From: Candidatus Electrothrix scaldis
GTDB taxonomy: Bacteria > Desulfobacterota > Desulfobulbia > Desulfobulbales > Desulfobulbaceae
Length of the DNA stretch: 64,000 nt
Direction: 5' to 3'
Assembly (NCBI GenBank): GCA_033584155.1
Contig: CP138355.1
Coordinates: 4,863,501 to 4,927,500, forward strand
Of this stretch, positions 17,146-25,732 are shown one piece after another (position 1 is the first letter of the stretch; each line of letters opens with the position of its first letter). Both the position numbers and the translations under genes were made by a program. The notes under the pieces are model-generated. The model did no database searches. It was not told where the DNA came from and was given only the letters and a program-made list of their open reading frames with translations.

Positions 17146-18963
17146 TCATTTGAAAAAGTTCTTCAGATGAAGACTAATCTGTTGAAAATCATTTTTTATT
17201 GCAGCTAAAAGCTGGGCTGCTAATTTCAATGTCAAGATTTCCCGAACAGGAGGGGTATTCTCTGCATGTCTCCAGGGAGAAGTTGCTGAACGCAATATCA
17301 AATCACTTGCCACTTTTCCCTGCTCCAACATTTCATCATTTTCGTTAGAATGGCCTTTTTTTGACACATTGCAAAGAAAAGCGGCGGTTACTTTTTCAGA
17401 AAAAATAAATTTCGCTTTGTCACGATACAAGAGCTGAAGAAACAATCTGTCTTCACGACAAGCCATACTCGGTATAGGCAGATTCATTATCTGCCACGGA
17501 ATTTTCGTTCTACGTACCAGGTAAGAATTACTGGTTATAAAAGCCTTTTCCAGAAATCCTTCCATGTCATGAAAATAGGCAAGTTTTCTCCTCAACTCAC
17601 CTTCAGGCGGGTCACCATCTTCCCATACCTTTACACTCCCACCATACACAAGTGCCGCGTCTTGATCACACAGCAAAATTTCCATCATCACAGCCACATG
17701 ATCATGAAAAACAACATCGTCATGGTCTAAAAAACCTACAAAGGCCGCTGTGGTCGAGCGAAGCCCGCTGTAAAATTGTGTTCCACGATCTGCCTCCCCC
17801 ACTGCATGCGTATAGCAAACATTCAGCGCAGGAAGCTCCTGCTTGACTGCCTCCTCCAATTCCGATATATCATCAGCCTTGCCTCTAAAAAGCACATGTG
17901 CTTTTACACAAGGATATGTCTGTCGTTGGATTGAATGCAATGCTCGAACAAGACGTTTTTTCTCCTGACCATCGGAGCGAACAATCAATTCAACAGACGG
18001 AAGATCTTGCGCGGAGGCCAGGTTGCTTTTTCTCTCTTGCTTAAAGCGAATAACGTCATTCACCAAGCCCTCTAATAATACTTCGAGAGAGTATTGCTGA
18101 CAAAAAATTTCATGACAAGCAGAGGCCATTTCACGAGCTTGATCCTGATGGCTTTTTATCCATCGAATATGCTCTTCAAGTTGTTCAGCTAACTCAACGG
18201 ACTCCAGTTCAGTATCCAAATACAACGCATTGTCACCAAACACTCTTTGGACAAAATCATTCTGATCGGCAATCATCACTGCACCGCTGGCAGCAATTTC
18301 AAACGGTCGCATACTGGGAATTCCTTCCCGATTATGACTCTCATGATGTAGAGCAAGTCCAATACCAGCTTGATGGTATGTCATCAAGGCACTCTTGCCA
18401 TCAAATGGGATTTCCCCCTGATATTTACCACCTACTTCCTCAAGGTATTGCCAAGATTTTTTAGGGCCATGTATATGAATATCTTTAGCCTCTAAAAAAA
18501 AATCTTTATGTCGATCCTTGCTCCAGTTTGAACCTATATACACAGGAGAGGCAAATTGTTTTGGTGGGCTAAATACCGTAGTGTTTGTCGACGGGTAAAG
18601 AGGTGCTATCAGGTATGGCACAGGTGATTTAAACTTAAAAGCTCGTACCAGCTGTTCCTGAATCACTGAAGCCACACCATAGCCATCATAACTTTTAACG
18701 TTATCCCAGGCCTTATTTCGCTCAATAGCGTATGTGGGATTCCACATGCAGCCTACAGTGAAGGCATCAAATAACTTAGGCACGAAAAAATGCAGAGGAA
18801 AAATTATGTCAGGGTGAAACCTATCAATTTCATCTAAGTCACAACTTTCTAAAGCATTAAACCCTAAAGTCTGCGCAGCATGCATCATACGCCTGGACAA
18901 CTCGGCTTCCGCATGAGGCGTACCTTGCCATTGAGGAACTTGTTGAAAAACTATTTTCACCAA
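17146..18963 (-). CDS. Two-domain glycosyltransferase: GT-B (CgeB-like) + GT2
   Basis: A 605-residue fusion. Residues 1 to about 320 look like a CgeB/DUF3880-type GT-B domain: the segment FSPPKQFASPVYIGSNWSKD, then SMRPFEIAASGAVMIADQND, which is the donor-binding part, and a typical closing helix with FCQQYSLEVLLEGLV. From about residue 330 a GT2 domain follows: SVELIVRSDGQEKKRLVRAL, then TAAFVGFLDHDDVVFHDHV with the DHDD metal site, and later CREDRLFLQLLY at the acceptor ED motif. One polypeptide thus holds two transferases of different fold. Its start overlaps the preceding sulfotransferase gene by 7 bases. Both active-site regions look intact, suggesting that it adds two sugars in sequence. 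Confidence 0.8.
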   Translation of the reverse strand: MVKIVFQQVPQWQGTPHAEAELSRRMMHAAQTLGFNALESCDLDEIDRFHPDIIFPLHFFVPKLFDAFTVGCMWNPTYAIERNKAWDNVKSYDGYGVASVIQEQLVRAFKFKSPVPYLIAPLYPSTNTTVFSPPKQFASPVYIGSNWSKDRHKDFFLEAKDIHIHGPKKSWQYLEEVGGKYQGEIPFDGKSALMTYHQAGIGLALHHESHNREGIPSMRPFEIAASGAVMIADQNDFVQRVFGDNALYLDTELESVELAEQLEEHIRWIKSHQDQAREMASACHEIFCQQYSLEVLLEGLVNDVIRFKQERKSNLASAQDLPSVELIVRSDGQEKKRLVRALHSIQRQTYPCVKAHVLFRGKADDISELEEAVKQELPALNVCYTHAVGEADRGTQFYSGLRSTTAAFVGFLDHDDVVFHDHVAVMMEILLCDQDAALVYGGSVKVWEDGDPPEGELRRKLAYFHDMEGFLEKAFITSNSYLVRRTKIPWQIMNLPIPSMACREDRLFLQLLYRDKAKFIFSEKVTAAFLCNVSKKGHSNENDEMLEQGKVASDLILRSATSPWRHAENTPPVREILTLKLAAQLLAAIKNDFQQISLHLKNFFK

Positions 18964-19745
18964 CGGTTCTCCTGACGCATCTCGACTCTTTCCTTGATCC
19001 TTTCATATAAAGCAATATCAAGAAAATTGACTTGTTCTATTGTATTTCTTATAGAAAGCGAAATTTCATCAAGGGCTGGCCGTTTCTTTGCAACATTAAT
19101 TTTTTTATCCTTATAAATCGACCACAAACGAGCCTTCTTTTTGAGCGTAGCCACGAAGCCTGTAAAATCATCCAAAAAGCCAACAACATCGTATTGCCTT
19201 AATATTATCTCTGCGGCTTTGGCAATAGACTCTTCAGGACTTTTTTCGGCTTCTTCAACAGTATACCCAGAAAAATGCGTTGTATACCAATTTCGCAATT
19301 CATTACTAAGGCCAGACAGAGCATACTCCTCTAATGTCATTGCTGCCCTGGAAACCTTTTCATGCAAATAGTGGTTCTTATATAATTTTACATAGTAGTA
19401 ATGTGAAATAATACGATCAACAGGACCTCTTAAAACTGTTATTTTAAGAGTATCTGGATGAATCCAATCTAATAATTCATGAGCAAGGTGCCCCTGAATC
19501 AAATCAATGCTGTACCTGTTGTTTTGGGATAATCTTTTAAAACTCTCAACTGATTCTCTAGGATTACTACCTTCTATACAAAATATTTTTCTCTTCGGAT
19601 AATTCGATGCAAGATAAGTAGTAAGGGATGAGCCGCCACACTTAGGAAGATGATCAAACAAAATTCTCTTCGGTCTCGAAACCAAACAGCAAACCTCTTT
19701 TTTTACATCTGCATATAACGCGCTAATATTCATCCTATACTGCAT
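18957..19745 (-). CDS. Sulfotransferase (carbohydrate type)
   Basis: A 262-residue protein. The PAPS-binding loop is clear in RILFDHLPKCGGSSLTTYLA (PKCGGSSL), the form found in heparan-sulfate 2-O-type and other carbohydrate sulfotransferases. The 3'-phosphate signature is TVLRGPVDRIISHYYYV (R-x-P-x-x-R-x-x-S). SIDLIQGHLAHELLDWI lies between them, with a conserved QGH. Of the four sulfotransferase-like genes in this window this is the one with the best match to enzymes acting on polysaccharides. It lies upstream of and overlaps a two-domain glycosyltransferase, so sulfation of the glycan is a reasonable inference. Confidence 0.85.
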   Translation of the reverse strand: MQYRMNISALYADVKKEVCCLVSRPKRILFDHLPKCGGSSLTTYLASNYPKRKIFCIEGSNPRESVESFKRLSQNNRYSIDLIQGHLAHELLDWIHPDTLKITVLRGPVDRIISHYYYVKLYKNHYLHEKVSRAAMTLEEYALSGLSNELRNWYTTHFSGYTVEEAEKSPEESIAKAAEIILRQYDVVGFLDDFTGFVATLKKKARLWSIYKDKKINVAKKRPALDEISLSIRNTIEQVNFLDIALYERIKERVEMRQENRW

Positions 19746-19831
19746 TATTTTCAGGAAGTTCTCTCCAGCCGTTACCGTAAATATTCCCCCAGGACTCCTA
19801 AGAGATACAACTCAACCACACCAACGAGCTT

Positions 19832-20518
19832 TCATGTTTTATAATATTTGAGCAACACTCTTTCAGTATAACTCTCGTCAATTGTAATACCGGCACTGGA
19901 AGCGGTTAAAAGTGGATCCATCGGAGGGGGCGAATATTCACTTCCTCGATTGATTATTTTAAAGACAGCTTTTTTACCAGTTATCTTTTCTAAACAGGTT
20001 ACTATATCTAAGACCTTACATGCTACAGTACTCATATTGACAACGATATTTGACCGTTGAGCATCATCAATAACAAATGATACGAATTTAGCCACATCAT
20101 CAATATCGACTAAATACCTAACTGCTCCCCCCCATATATCAAAGGATAGGCCATTTTTTATATGAGCATACAAAAAATTCGTAAGCGTCGAGCCATTATC
20201 ACTCTGGCCAACTACCTGGGGCAGTCGAAAAATCAAGTATGCTGTAGCAGCATCACTAACTATTTTCTCCATTTCCAGCTTATGTTGAACATATGCGGAA
20301 AATTTTGCACTCATGTCATACACACTAACTGTGCTAAAATAAACAAAAGTTTGCTTCCTGTATTTTCCTAACGATTCCCTCAGTAACCTTTCCTCACGCA
20401 AAAATGAATCACTATCTTGCTCTAGAGAATTGGAAACACCTGATGCAAATATAACAACATCATGCCTATCACAGTATTTCTTTAAGGCACTGGCAACAAG
20501 CCCATTTCCTATAATCAC
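19832..20518 (-). CDS. NAD-dependent epimerase/dehydratase (SDR)
   Basis: A short extended-SDR protein of 228 residues. The nucleotide-binding loop is reduced to MIIGNGLVASALKKY (GxGxxxS). A catalytic-site serine strand follows, TFVYFSTVSVYDMSAKFSAY, then YVQHKLEMEKIV, which supplies the Tyr-x-x-x-Lys pair. YLIFRLPQVVGQ and the segment VRYLVDIDDVAKFVSFVI are the sugar-nucleotide side of the fold. It is shorter than typical epimerases (about 300 or more residues), with a small C-terminal part, so it may make a deoxy or keto sugar. Its start codon overlaps the end of the preceding gene (ATGA). Confidence 0.75.
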   Translation of the reverse strand: MIIGNGLVASALKKYCDRHDVVIFASGVSNSLEQDSDSFLREERLLRESLGKYRKQTFVYFSTVSVYDMSAKFSAYVQHKLEMEKIVSDAATAYLIFRLPQVVGQSDNGSTLTNFLYAHIKNGLSFDIWGGAVRYLVDIDDVAKFVSFVIDDAQRSNIVVNMSTVACKVLDIVTCLEKITGKKAVFKIINRGSEYSPPPMDPLLTASSAGITIDESYTERVLLKYYKT

Positions 20519-21573
20519 CTTTCCGCCTTACTTTTCCAACAGGCTGAATTTACACCTTGCCTAGCTACCATATATTCCCCTTTTTTCAATTTCTTTCCTA
20601 TTGTTATCATAAACCTAATTTTTTTAAGATAACGATCAACTAAGTTTCCACGAGAATTTGCTTCATCAGTATTAATCTTTTGCCCGTATCTTGCTAAAGG
20701 GGAATCAGCAAGAAACAAATCTTTTCTTTGTCGCAACAACCTTGCCAAATACGGCTGATATATATAATGACGAACTTCATTATCCAACCTAGATGTATAA
20801 TCTTTGCAACCTAGGTTAAACACTCTATCGGTCACCGATCTCAGACTATGAAAATGATAAAAAACAACCCGTTCATCATCCACATATAATTTATTTCTCC
20901 GGCAAGAAATAGATTTCCCTGCTATATTCCAAGGAGCTAGGTTTACTCCGAGGCTATCGACTATCCAGACACCCTCAAATAAAGAAGAAAAGCTATCAAT
21001 GTACTTCTGATCAGCAAAACGATCAGGTTCCGGCTGATCAGAACACCATTCTAGACAACGCTCACGCCACCAATGTAAACAAGACAATCCTTGCGTATCT
21101 CTTTTAAAGAGAAGCCAACCCGCATTAAACTTCCCATATAATTCTAGATGTTTTTTAGAATTCTCAAATCGATGTGGCGTAATAGCGACTGATTCCCCCC
21201 CCATTTTTTCATATATTATTTCGGGAGAAGAAAAAAAGAAGACATCTGCATCAACATACGTTACCTGATCGGCACTACTGCTTTTTTCTAAAACATAAAG
21301 AGAGAGGCTTGGCTTACAAGTGAAATAATATTCCAATAAAGATCGTTCTGATTTTACTTCTTTTAATTGAGAATCGTATTTTTCAAGTTCATCAAGAGTA
21401 ATCAACCTTACATTTTGTAAGCTTAATGAAGCTAAAAAATCATAGGCACTCTCATCCATACACAGGACCCACAATTCAAAATTATCACAGTGGCATTCAA
21501 TGGACTCATACAACGTAAGTCCTCGGTCCAAATATCTGCTATCAAATAGCGTACAAAAACAATTCTTCATCAT
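20515..21573 (-). CDS. GT8-like glycosyltransferase
   Basis: A protein of about 352 residues with a GT-A layout: NCFCTLFDSRYLDRGLTLYE, then DQVTYVDADVFFFSSPEI carrying the DxD metal site, then LYGKFNAGWLLFKRD (the N-A-G acceptor strand) and PDRFADQKYIDSF (a DQ motif). GVNLAPWNI is a C-terminal signature seen in several bacterial transferases of this type. The start is uncertain: the ATG pair at 21573/21570 begins the conserved strand, but the good AAAGGAG site lies too far upstream of it, and a GTG at 21612 is also in frame. It is co-translated with the SDR gene that follows. The region is AT-rich relative to the window's core genes. Confidence 0.78.
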   Translation of the reverse strand: MMKNCFCTLFDSRYLDRGLTLYESIECHCDNFELWVLCMDESAYDFLASLSLQNVRLITLDELEKYDSQLKEVKSERSLLEYYFTCKPSLSLYVLEKSSSADQVTYVDADVFFFSSPEIIYEKMGGESVAITPHRFENSKKHLELYGKFNAGWLLFKRDTQGLSCLHWWRERCLEWCSDQPEPDRFADQKYIDSFSSLFEGVWIVDSLGVNLAPWNIAGKSISCRRNKLYVDDERVVFYHFHSLRSVTDRVFNLGCKDYTSRLDNEVRHYIYQPYLARLLRQRKDLFLADSPLARYGQKINTDEANSRGNLVDRYLKKIRFMITIGKKLKKGEYMVARQGVNSACWKSKAER

Positions 21574-21622
21574 TTGCTTATAAACGAAATCTCCTTTCCT
21601 CTCCACCAACACTTATATATTT

Positions 21623-22657
21623 TTAAGGACAAGCGTCAATGCACGATAATCTTGACTGCGAAATTTCTCGAAAAGTATTTGACTTTCCGGTCTCTAACAA
21701 CTCTGATTTCCTTAAAATTTTATCTTCCAGAAATATTTTTACGGTATTGATAGGGTAAAAAAACAAATACAATCTCACAAAAAAGAACAAAAAATCATCA
21801 TTGAGTATTTTTTTGCATTTCTTCCACAAAAAAATACTTTTTGTTTTATCTGTCTTCATCCATTGTAAAGACAGCCATAAGTATAATCCACAGACCTCAT
21901 GCCTTCTTATTATATTCATCATATTATTATCAGCTAACAGCTGATAAGTTTTCCAAACAATACGTTCATGTGACTCAAGATGTGAAGGGATCGTTGATTT
22001 ATCTCCAATAGACTCTCCAATATGTTGACGATAAAACACATCAACGATATTGTATTTCTTATATTTCAAGCCACTTAAAATTGCTTTTATATGGAAAAAC
22101 CAATCTTGCCAGCTTAATACTGCGCTATCCCATGTTAAATCTCCACCTAATACCTTCCGCTTCCATATAGGAGAAGCAGTAAACCAAGGGACATCCAAGA
22201 GTAAAAACCTATCAATATCGTCTTTGTCCTTCTCTAACAAATTCCAAACAAGATCCATATCTCCAATCGCATCATGAAACAATAACGTTTGAAACACTGC
22301 AAAATCTATAGATGGATTATCCTCCATAACTTCAACGCGGTTTTTAATACATGATTCTGACATACAGTCATCCGAATCCAAAAAAATTATGTATTTCCCT
22401 CTTGAATTATCTATTCCAATATTGCGGCTAGAATTAGCCCCACGCGGACAGCCAACAGATTTCCTAATAAGCTTAATCCTACAATCTTGCCTAGCAAAAG
22501 ACTCAACAACAGCACAAGTGTCGTCAGTTGAATTATCATCTATAACAATTGCTTCCCAGTTCGGATAGGTCTGCCGAACTACACTATCGAGAGTCTCCCG
22601 TATTAAATCTCTCCTGCAGTAAACGGGAATTACAACTGAAACTAAGGGATTCTTCAT
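21623..22657 (-). CDS. Glycosyltransferase family 2
   Basis: A 344-residue GT2 enzyme opening with LVSVVIPVYCRRDLIRETLD, then AIVIDDNSTDDTCAVVESF. The metal-binding site is YIIFLDSDDCMSESCI (DSDD). A tryptophan-rich acceptor-side stretch follows (VLSWQDWFFHIKAIL), with the QDW replacing the more common ED. The C-terminal 80 residues are strongly hydrophobic and aromatic (FLFFFVRLYLFFYP), suggesting membrane association. The base composition is AT-rich, as in its neighbours. Specificity is not predictable. Confidence 0.9.
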   Translation of the reverse strand: MKNPLVSVVIPVYCRRDLIRETLDSVVRQTYPNWEAIVIDDNSTDDTCAVVESFARQDCRIKLIRKSVGCPRGANSSRNIGIDNSRGKYIIFLDSDDCMSESCIKNRVEVMEDNPSIDFAVFQTLLFHDAIGDMDLVWNLLEKDKDDIDRFLLLDVPWFTASPIWKRKVLGGDLTWDSAVLSWQDWFFHIKAILSGLKYKKYNIVDVFYRQHIGESIGDKSTIPSHLESHERIVWKTYQLLADNNMMNIIRRHEVCGLYLWLSLQWMKTDKTKSIFLWKKCKKILNDDFLFFFVRLYLFFYPINTVKIFLEDKILRKSELLETGKSNTFREISQSRLSCIDACP

Positions 22658-22720
22658 AATGCATCAAAATAAATACATCTTATTGCCACAAAAAAACATA
22701 TACGTTGCAAGAGGATAGGA

Positions 22721-24283
22721 TTAAATCAACATCCTTATCAAATCACCAATGGCTTCTTCAGCTTTCCCTGGGTGGGCAAATGCCCCGCTCTCATTTTGTT
22801 GAGAATCCTCAAAAATTTTTTCTGAAAAGGAAGAATTTGCAAGGTTTACGAGCTCATCTTTGTTTCTTGCAAATTGCATAACCCCACTTTCTAGATTTTT
22901 CCTAAAAATCCTTTTACCACTTTCATGGATAATAATACTCGGTACATGAAATGCTAACGCTTCAAGCGCACAAGTTGAATATCCCGTAATATGAACATCG
23001 CTTATCTGAAAAAGAGTATATAACGGTAATTCTATAGCATCACGAAGATTAACCCCTGGATGTTCAGTATCTGAAAAATACCTTTCAAACTCAGAGAGTT
23101 TTTCATGGTCATTGCGATGGATGCGAATCATCCACAGCCAATCCTTGGGACTTTTTTCCAGAGCCTCTTTAATCAACCCTAAATTATCAATCTTTTTTTG
23201 CAAAGTAACAAGTAACACCTTCTTGCTTTGCGCGGAGAGAGCTGCAGCTTTTCTGTAAGAATTTTGAACAACACAATCATCTTTTTCTTTCCACTTATTC
23301 AACCAAAGATTGCCACCAATAAAGATATCGCTACGACTAAGATGTTGAATACCTCCTCTAAGCAAATTTTTCGCATCATCATCCCCCCATACCCAAAACT
23401 TCTTAGGTATCAGATCATAGCCGCCATGGGGAACTCTTTCCCAAGCTTGATATACAAAATTTTCTTCCCCTTGAAGTCCATGTTGGAAATCAAGAACATC
23501 TACACCAAGTTCTGATGCTGCAAGAACGAAAGATAGACAATCAACATTATACCAGCAATCAGTAACAACAAGTTTACATTTTGTTTTGCAGATCCAAGGT
23601 TTGACGACATGTTTAAAATATAAAATACTCCTTATTTGCTGCTCAACAAAAGACCAGGTCAACTCAACACCAAAGTTCTCAATAATCCAATTATATACAT
23701 CATTAAACCATATTGGACATTGTATAATTTCAGAAAATTCTTGTGGTACTTCTCCAGCCCTAAGTCTGTTCATCTCCTCTTGCCAAACCGGAATATAATA
23801 CCGCCAAAGCGTTTTTTCATCTCTCTCCCAAATAAAGGATGTTACATTGCGTGCTTCCAGTATCTCTCGTAGCGGTTCTGCAATAATATTATACTGTTCA
23901 TCCCCCCAGGTTATCTGCCGATTCTTATTCGTGATAATAAGAACATCACACCGAGGTACCTGGAAAAGGAGAGGAATAACCAGGTGAGATAAATAATTTT
24001 TGAAACGGTTCCAAAGTCTTTTAATTTTCTTGCGCACAGATGCATAAATATGCCAAGCATGCGCAAAAAGGTTCTCCCAAAAAGTTCGCTTTACTTCTAC
24101 GCTATGAGTTTTTCCAGACTGTTTTTGTACAGGTCGCAACGTACCCGCGTAGAGGGTCAACGAAAGCGTTATTCTAATAATCGGCCAAATAGCTTTATCG
24201 CTAATAACATAAGAAGTTACATCATGCGTTTTCTCATATATTTTAAGCCGCTCAACAATCTGTTCTACTGTGAATTGACCCAT
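22721..24283 (-). CDS. Probable GT-B glycan transferase (capsule/CDP-glycerol-transferase-like)
   Basis: A 520-residue protein that I can only place at fold level. Its second half has the hallmarks of GT-B enzymes of the KpsS/KpsC and CDP-glycerophosphotransferase type: a strand followed by VDVLDFQHGLQGEENFVY, then a donor-side strand VLLVTLQKKIDNLGLIKEAL. IHRNDHEKLSEFERYF and HITGYSTCALEALAFHVPSI are the position of the GT-B nucleotide pocket. The N-terminal 130 residues contain basic helices and one hydrophobic segment (YLSHLVIPLLFQVP), suggesting peripheral membrane binding. It lies between a GT2 gene and an acetyltransferase gene next to the nonulosonic-acid operon. A sugar transferase that uses the nonulosonic acid is a fair guess, not a conclusion. 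Confidence 0.6.
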   Translation of the reverse strand: MGQFTVEQIVERLKIYEKTHDVTSYVISDKAIWPIIRITLSLTLYAGTLRPVQKQSGKTHSVEVKRTFWENLFAHAWHIYASVRKKIKRLWNRFKNYLSHLVIPLLFQVPRCDVLIITNKNRQITWGDEQYNIIAEPLREILEARNVTSFIWERDEKTLWRYYIPVWQEEMNRLRAGEVPQEFSEIIQCPIWFNDVYNWIIENFGVELTWSFVEQQIRSILYFKHVVKPWICKTKCKLVVTDCWYNVDCLSFVLAASELGVDVLDFQHGLQGEENFVYQAWERVPHGGYDLIPKKFWVWGDDDAKNLLRGGIQHLSRSDIFIGGNLWLNKWKEKDDCVVQNSYRKAAALSAQSKKVLLVTLQKKIDNLGLIKEALEKSPKDWLWMIRIHRNDHEKLSEFERYFSDTEHPGVNLRDAIELPLYTLFQISDVHITGYSTCALEALAFHVPSIIIHESGKRIFRKNLESGVMQFARNKDELVNLANSSFSEKIFEDSQQNESGAFAHPGKAEEAIGDLIRMLI

Positions 24284-24364
24284 AGGTTGGCAACAATGTT
24301 ATTTGTAGGTACATAGTTTAACTACTAGAAAGCTTAAGAGCTATTCCCAACAGTTGCATAGATA

Positions 24365-24946
24365 CTAATGAAATTTACCTTCTTCTTTCAGTTTATTGTA
24401 ATGATCAATATCTCGATATTTAAAAACTGTTGCAGGATGTCCTCCGGCGATCCCATAATCAGGAATATTTTTACATACAACAGAACCCGCTTGAATAATT
24501 GCTCCCTCTCCCACAGTTACTGTTCCCAATAAAATAACGCGACTCCCAATCCATACATTATTTTTTATAAATACATTCTTAGCAATATAAGTATCGTCAT
24601 AAGGAATAGCCTTACCATGATCATAATTGTGTATTTGAGTGATAATAAGACACTCAGGTCCCGAATGAAAATTATCGCCTATTACCACCTTGCCTCGTCC
24701 ACTAATTGTCATACCATTAAAACTGACATTATCTCCTAGCCAAGTGTTCGGGGTCACTATAGTTTTCCCACCAACAAATAAATTTTTCCCGCATTTCCCT
24801 ACAGATTTTCTCACTGGAGTTACATAGTCAACATCTTGTTTTTTTTCATAATCCTTCTCTGAAAGATAATACATTTCTGCCAGCATCTTTTTAAGCCGTT
24901 TTAGCATAATAACAAAACGAGCAGCACTGAATTCTTTTACAATCAC
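24365..24946 (-). CDS. Left-handed beta-helix O-acetyltransferase
   Basis: A 193-residue protein whose second half is built from hexapeptide repeats, such as NTWLGDNVSFNGMTISGRGK, VVIGDNFHSGP and VTVGEGAIIQAGSVV. A maltose-acetyltransferase-type active site follows: ITQIHNYDHGKAIPYDD contains the catalytic His, and IPDYGIAGGHPATVFKYRD is the typical end of the family. It takes acetyl from acetyl-CoA to a sugar hydroxyl. The frame opens with GTG at 24946 after a GGAG site; an internal ATG at 24907 is an alternative without a site. It is 45 bases downstream of the cytidylyltransferase gene. Acetylation of the nonulosonic acid or another glycan sugar is inferred. Confidence 0.88.
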   Translation of the reverse strand: MIVKEFSAARFVIMLKRLKKMLAEMYYLSEKDYEKKQDVDYVTPVRKSVGKCGKNLFVGGKTIVTPNTWLGDNVSFNGMTISGRGKVVIGDNFHSGPECLIITQIHNYDHGKAIPYDDTYIAKNVFIKNNVWIGSRVILLGTVTVGEGAIIQAGSVVCKNIPDYGIAGGHPATVFKYRDIDHYNKLKEEGKFH

Positions 24947-24991
24947 AAGCGATTAACTCCAACTATTCCTTTAAGGAAGAACGAAATAATC

Positions 24992-25732
24992 TTATATTTT
25001 GACCTTTATCGGAGACGCATTTTTTTGTATAATTTTTTTATTAATATCAATTAATGCAGGAGATTTTTTCAATAAGTCAACAATTTGTTCGAGCTGAAAA
25101 ACCTTCCCCGATCGATAAAGGTGTTCAAATATTTTAGATATTAGAGAGAAATCCTCTGGCGTATCAACTGTTAGTCGTAACTCTGGCCAACGAACAGTTT
25201 CATCCGTTACAGAGAGCACCCCACACTTAAACAAACCTGTTTGCGTAAAATATCCTCCCCATACCTCTGTATCAACAGCATCCTTGATTTTACAAGCCTT
25301 CTCGACAGCCCCTCGTTTAAGTGCATAGCTAAAGGTACCGAACGGCAACCCTTCACTCATGCTAAAGTCATTTTCCTCAGACAAATGAAAATCCACTAAC
25401 TTGTCAATATACACCGGATCAACAAATGGATTATCAGCAGTGCAGCTGACGATTGTATCAACTTGAAAATAATTAGCGGCATCAAGCATTCGGTGGAGAA
25501 CATCATCCGGGTCTCCTCGAAAATATTCGACTCCCTCCCCTTCAGCCAGCTCACATAAACGGTCATCCTGTGCAACAGTTGATGTGCAGATGATAATCTG
25601 TTCCGGCCTTTTAGCTAAACGAAGGCGCTCTATCATATGGGACAACATCGGACGGCCCATGATCGACTTTAATGCCTTTTCCTTCAGTCGGGTCGATTTC
25701 AGCCGGGCTGTTATCAAAATCGCGGTCTTCAT
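24992..25732 (-). CDS. SpsF/KdsB-like cytidylyltransferase
   Basis: A 246-residue nucleotidyltransferase of the acylneuraminate/KDO cytidylyltransferase superfamily. It begins with TAILITARLKSTRLKEKALK, a variant of the P-A-R-x-x-S-x-R-L-P-x-K-x-L CTP-binding loop in which Pro is replaced (ITAR, RLKEK). QIIICTSTVAQDDRLCELAE and VDTIVSCTADNPFVDPVYID, with the sugar-side acidic site TADNPF, follow. It is closer to SpsF and KdsB than to classical NeuA. Its start codon overlaps the stop of the second NeuB-like gene (TAATG). As no classical CMP-sugar synthetase lies in this cluster, it is the best candidate to activate the nonulosonic acid with CMP. Confidence 0.8.
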   Translation of the reverse strand: MKTAILITARLKSTRLKEKALKSIMGRPMLSHMIERLRLAKRPEQIIICTSTVAQDDRLCELAEGEGVEYFRGDPDDVLHRMLDAANYFQVDTIVSCTADNPFVDPVYIDKLVDFHLSEENDFSMSEGLPFGTFSYALKRGAVEKACKIKDAVDTEVWGGYFTQTGLFKCGVLSVTDETVRWPELRLTVDTPEDFSLISKIFEHLYRSGKVFQLEQIVDLLKKSPALIDINKKIIQKNASPIKVKI

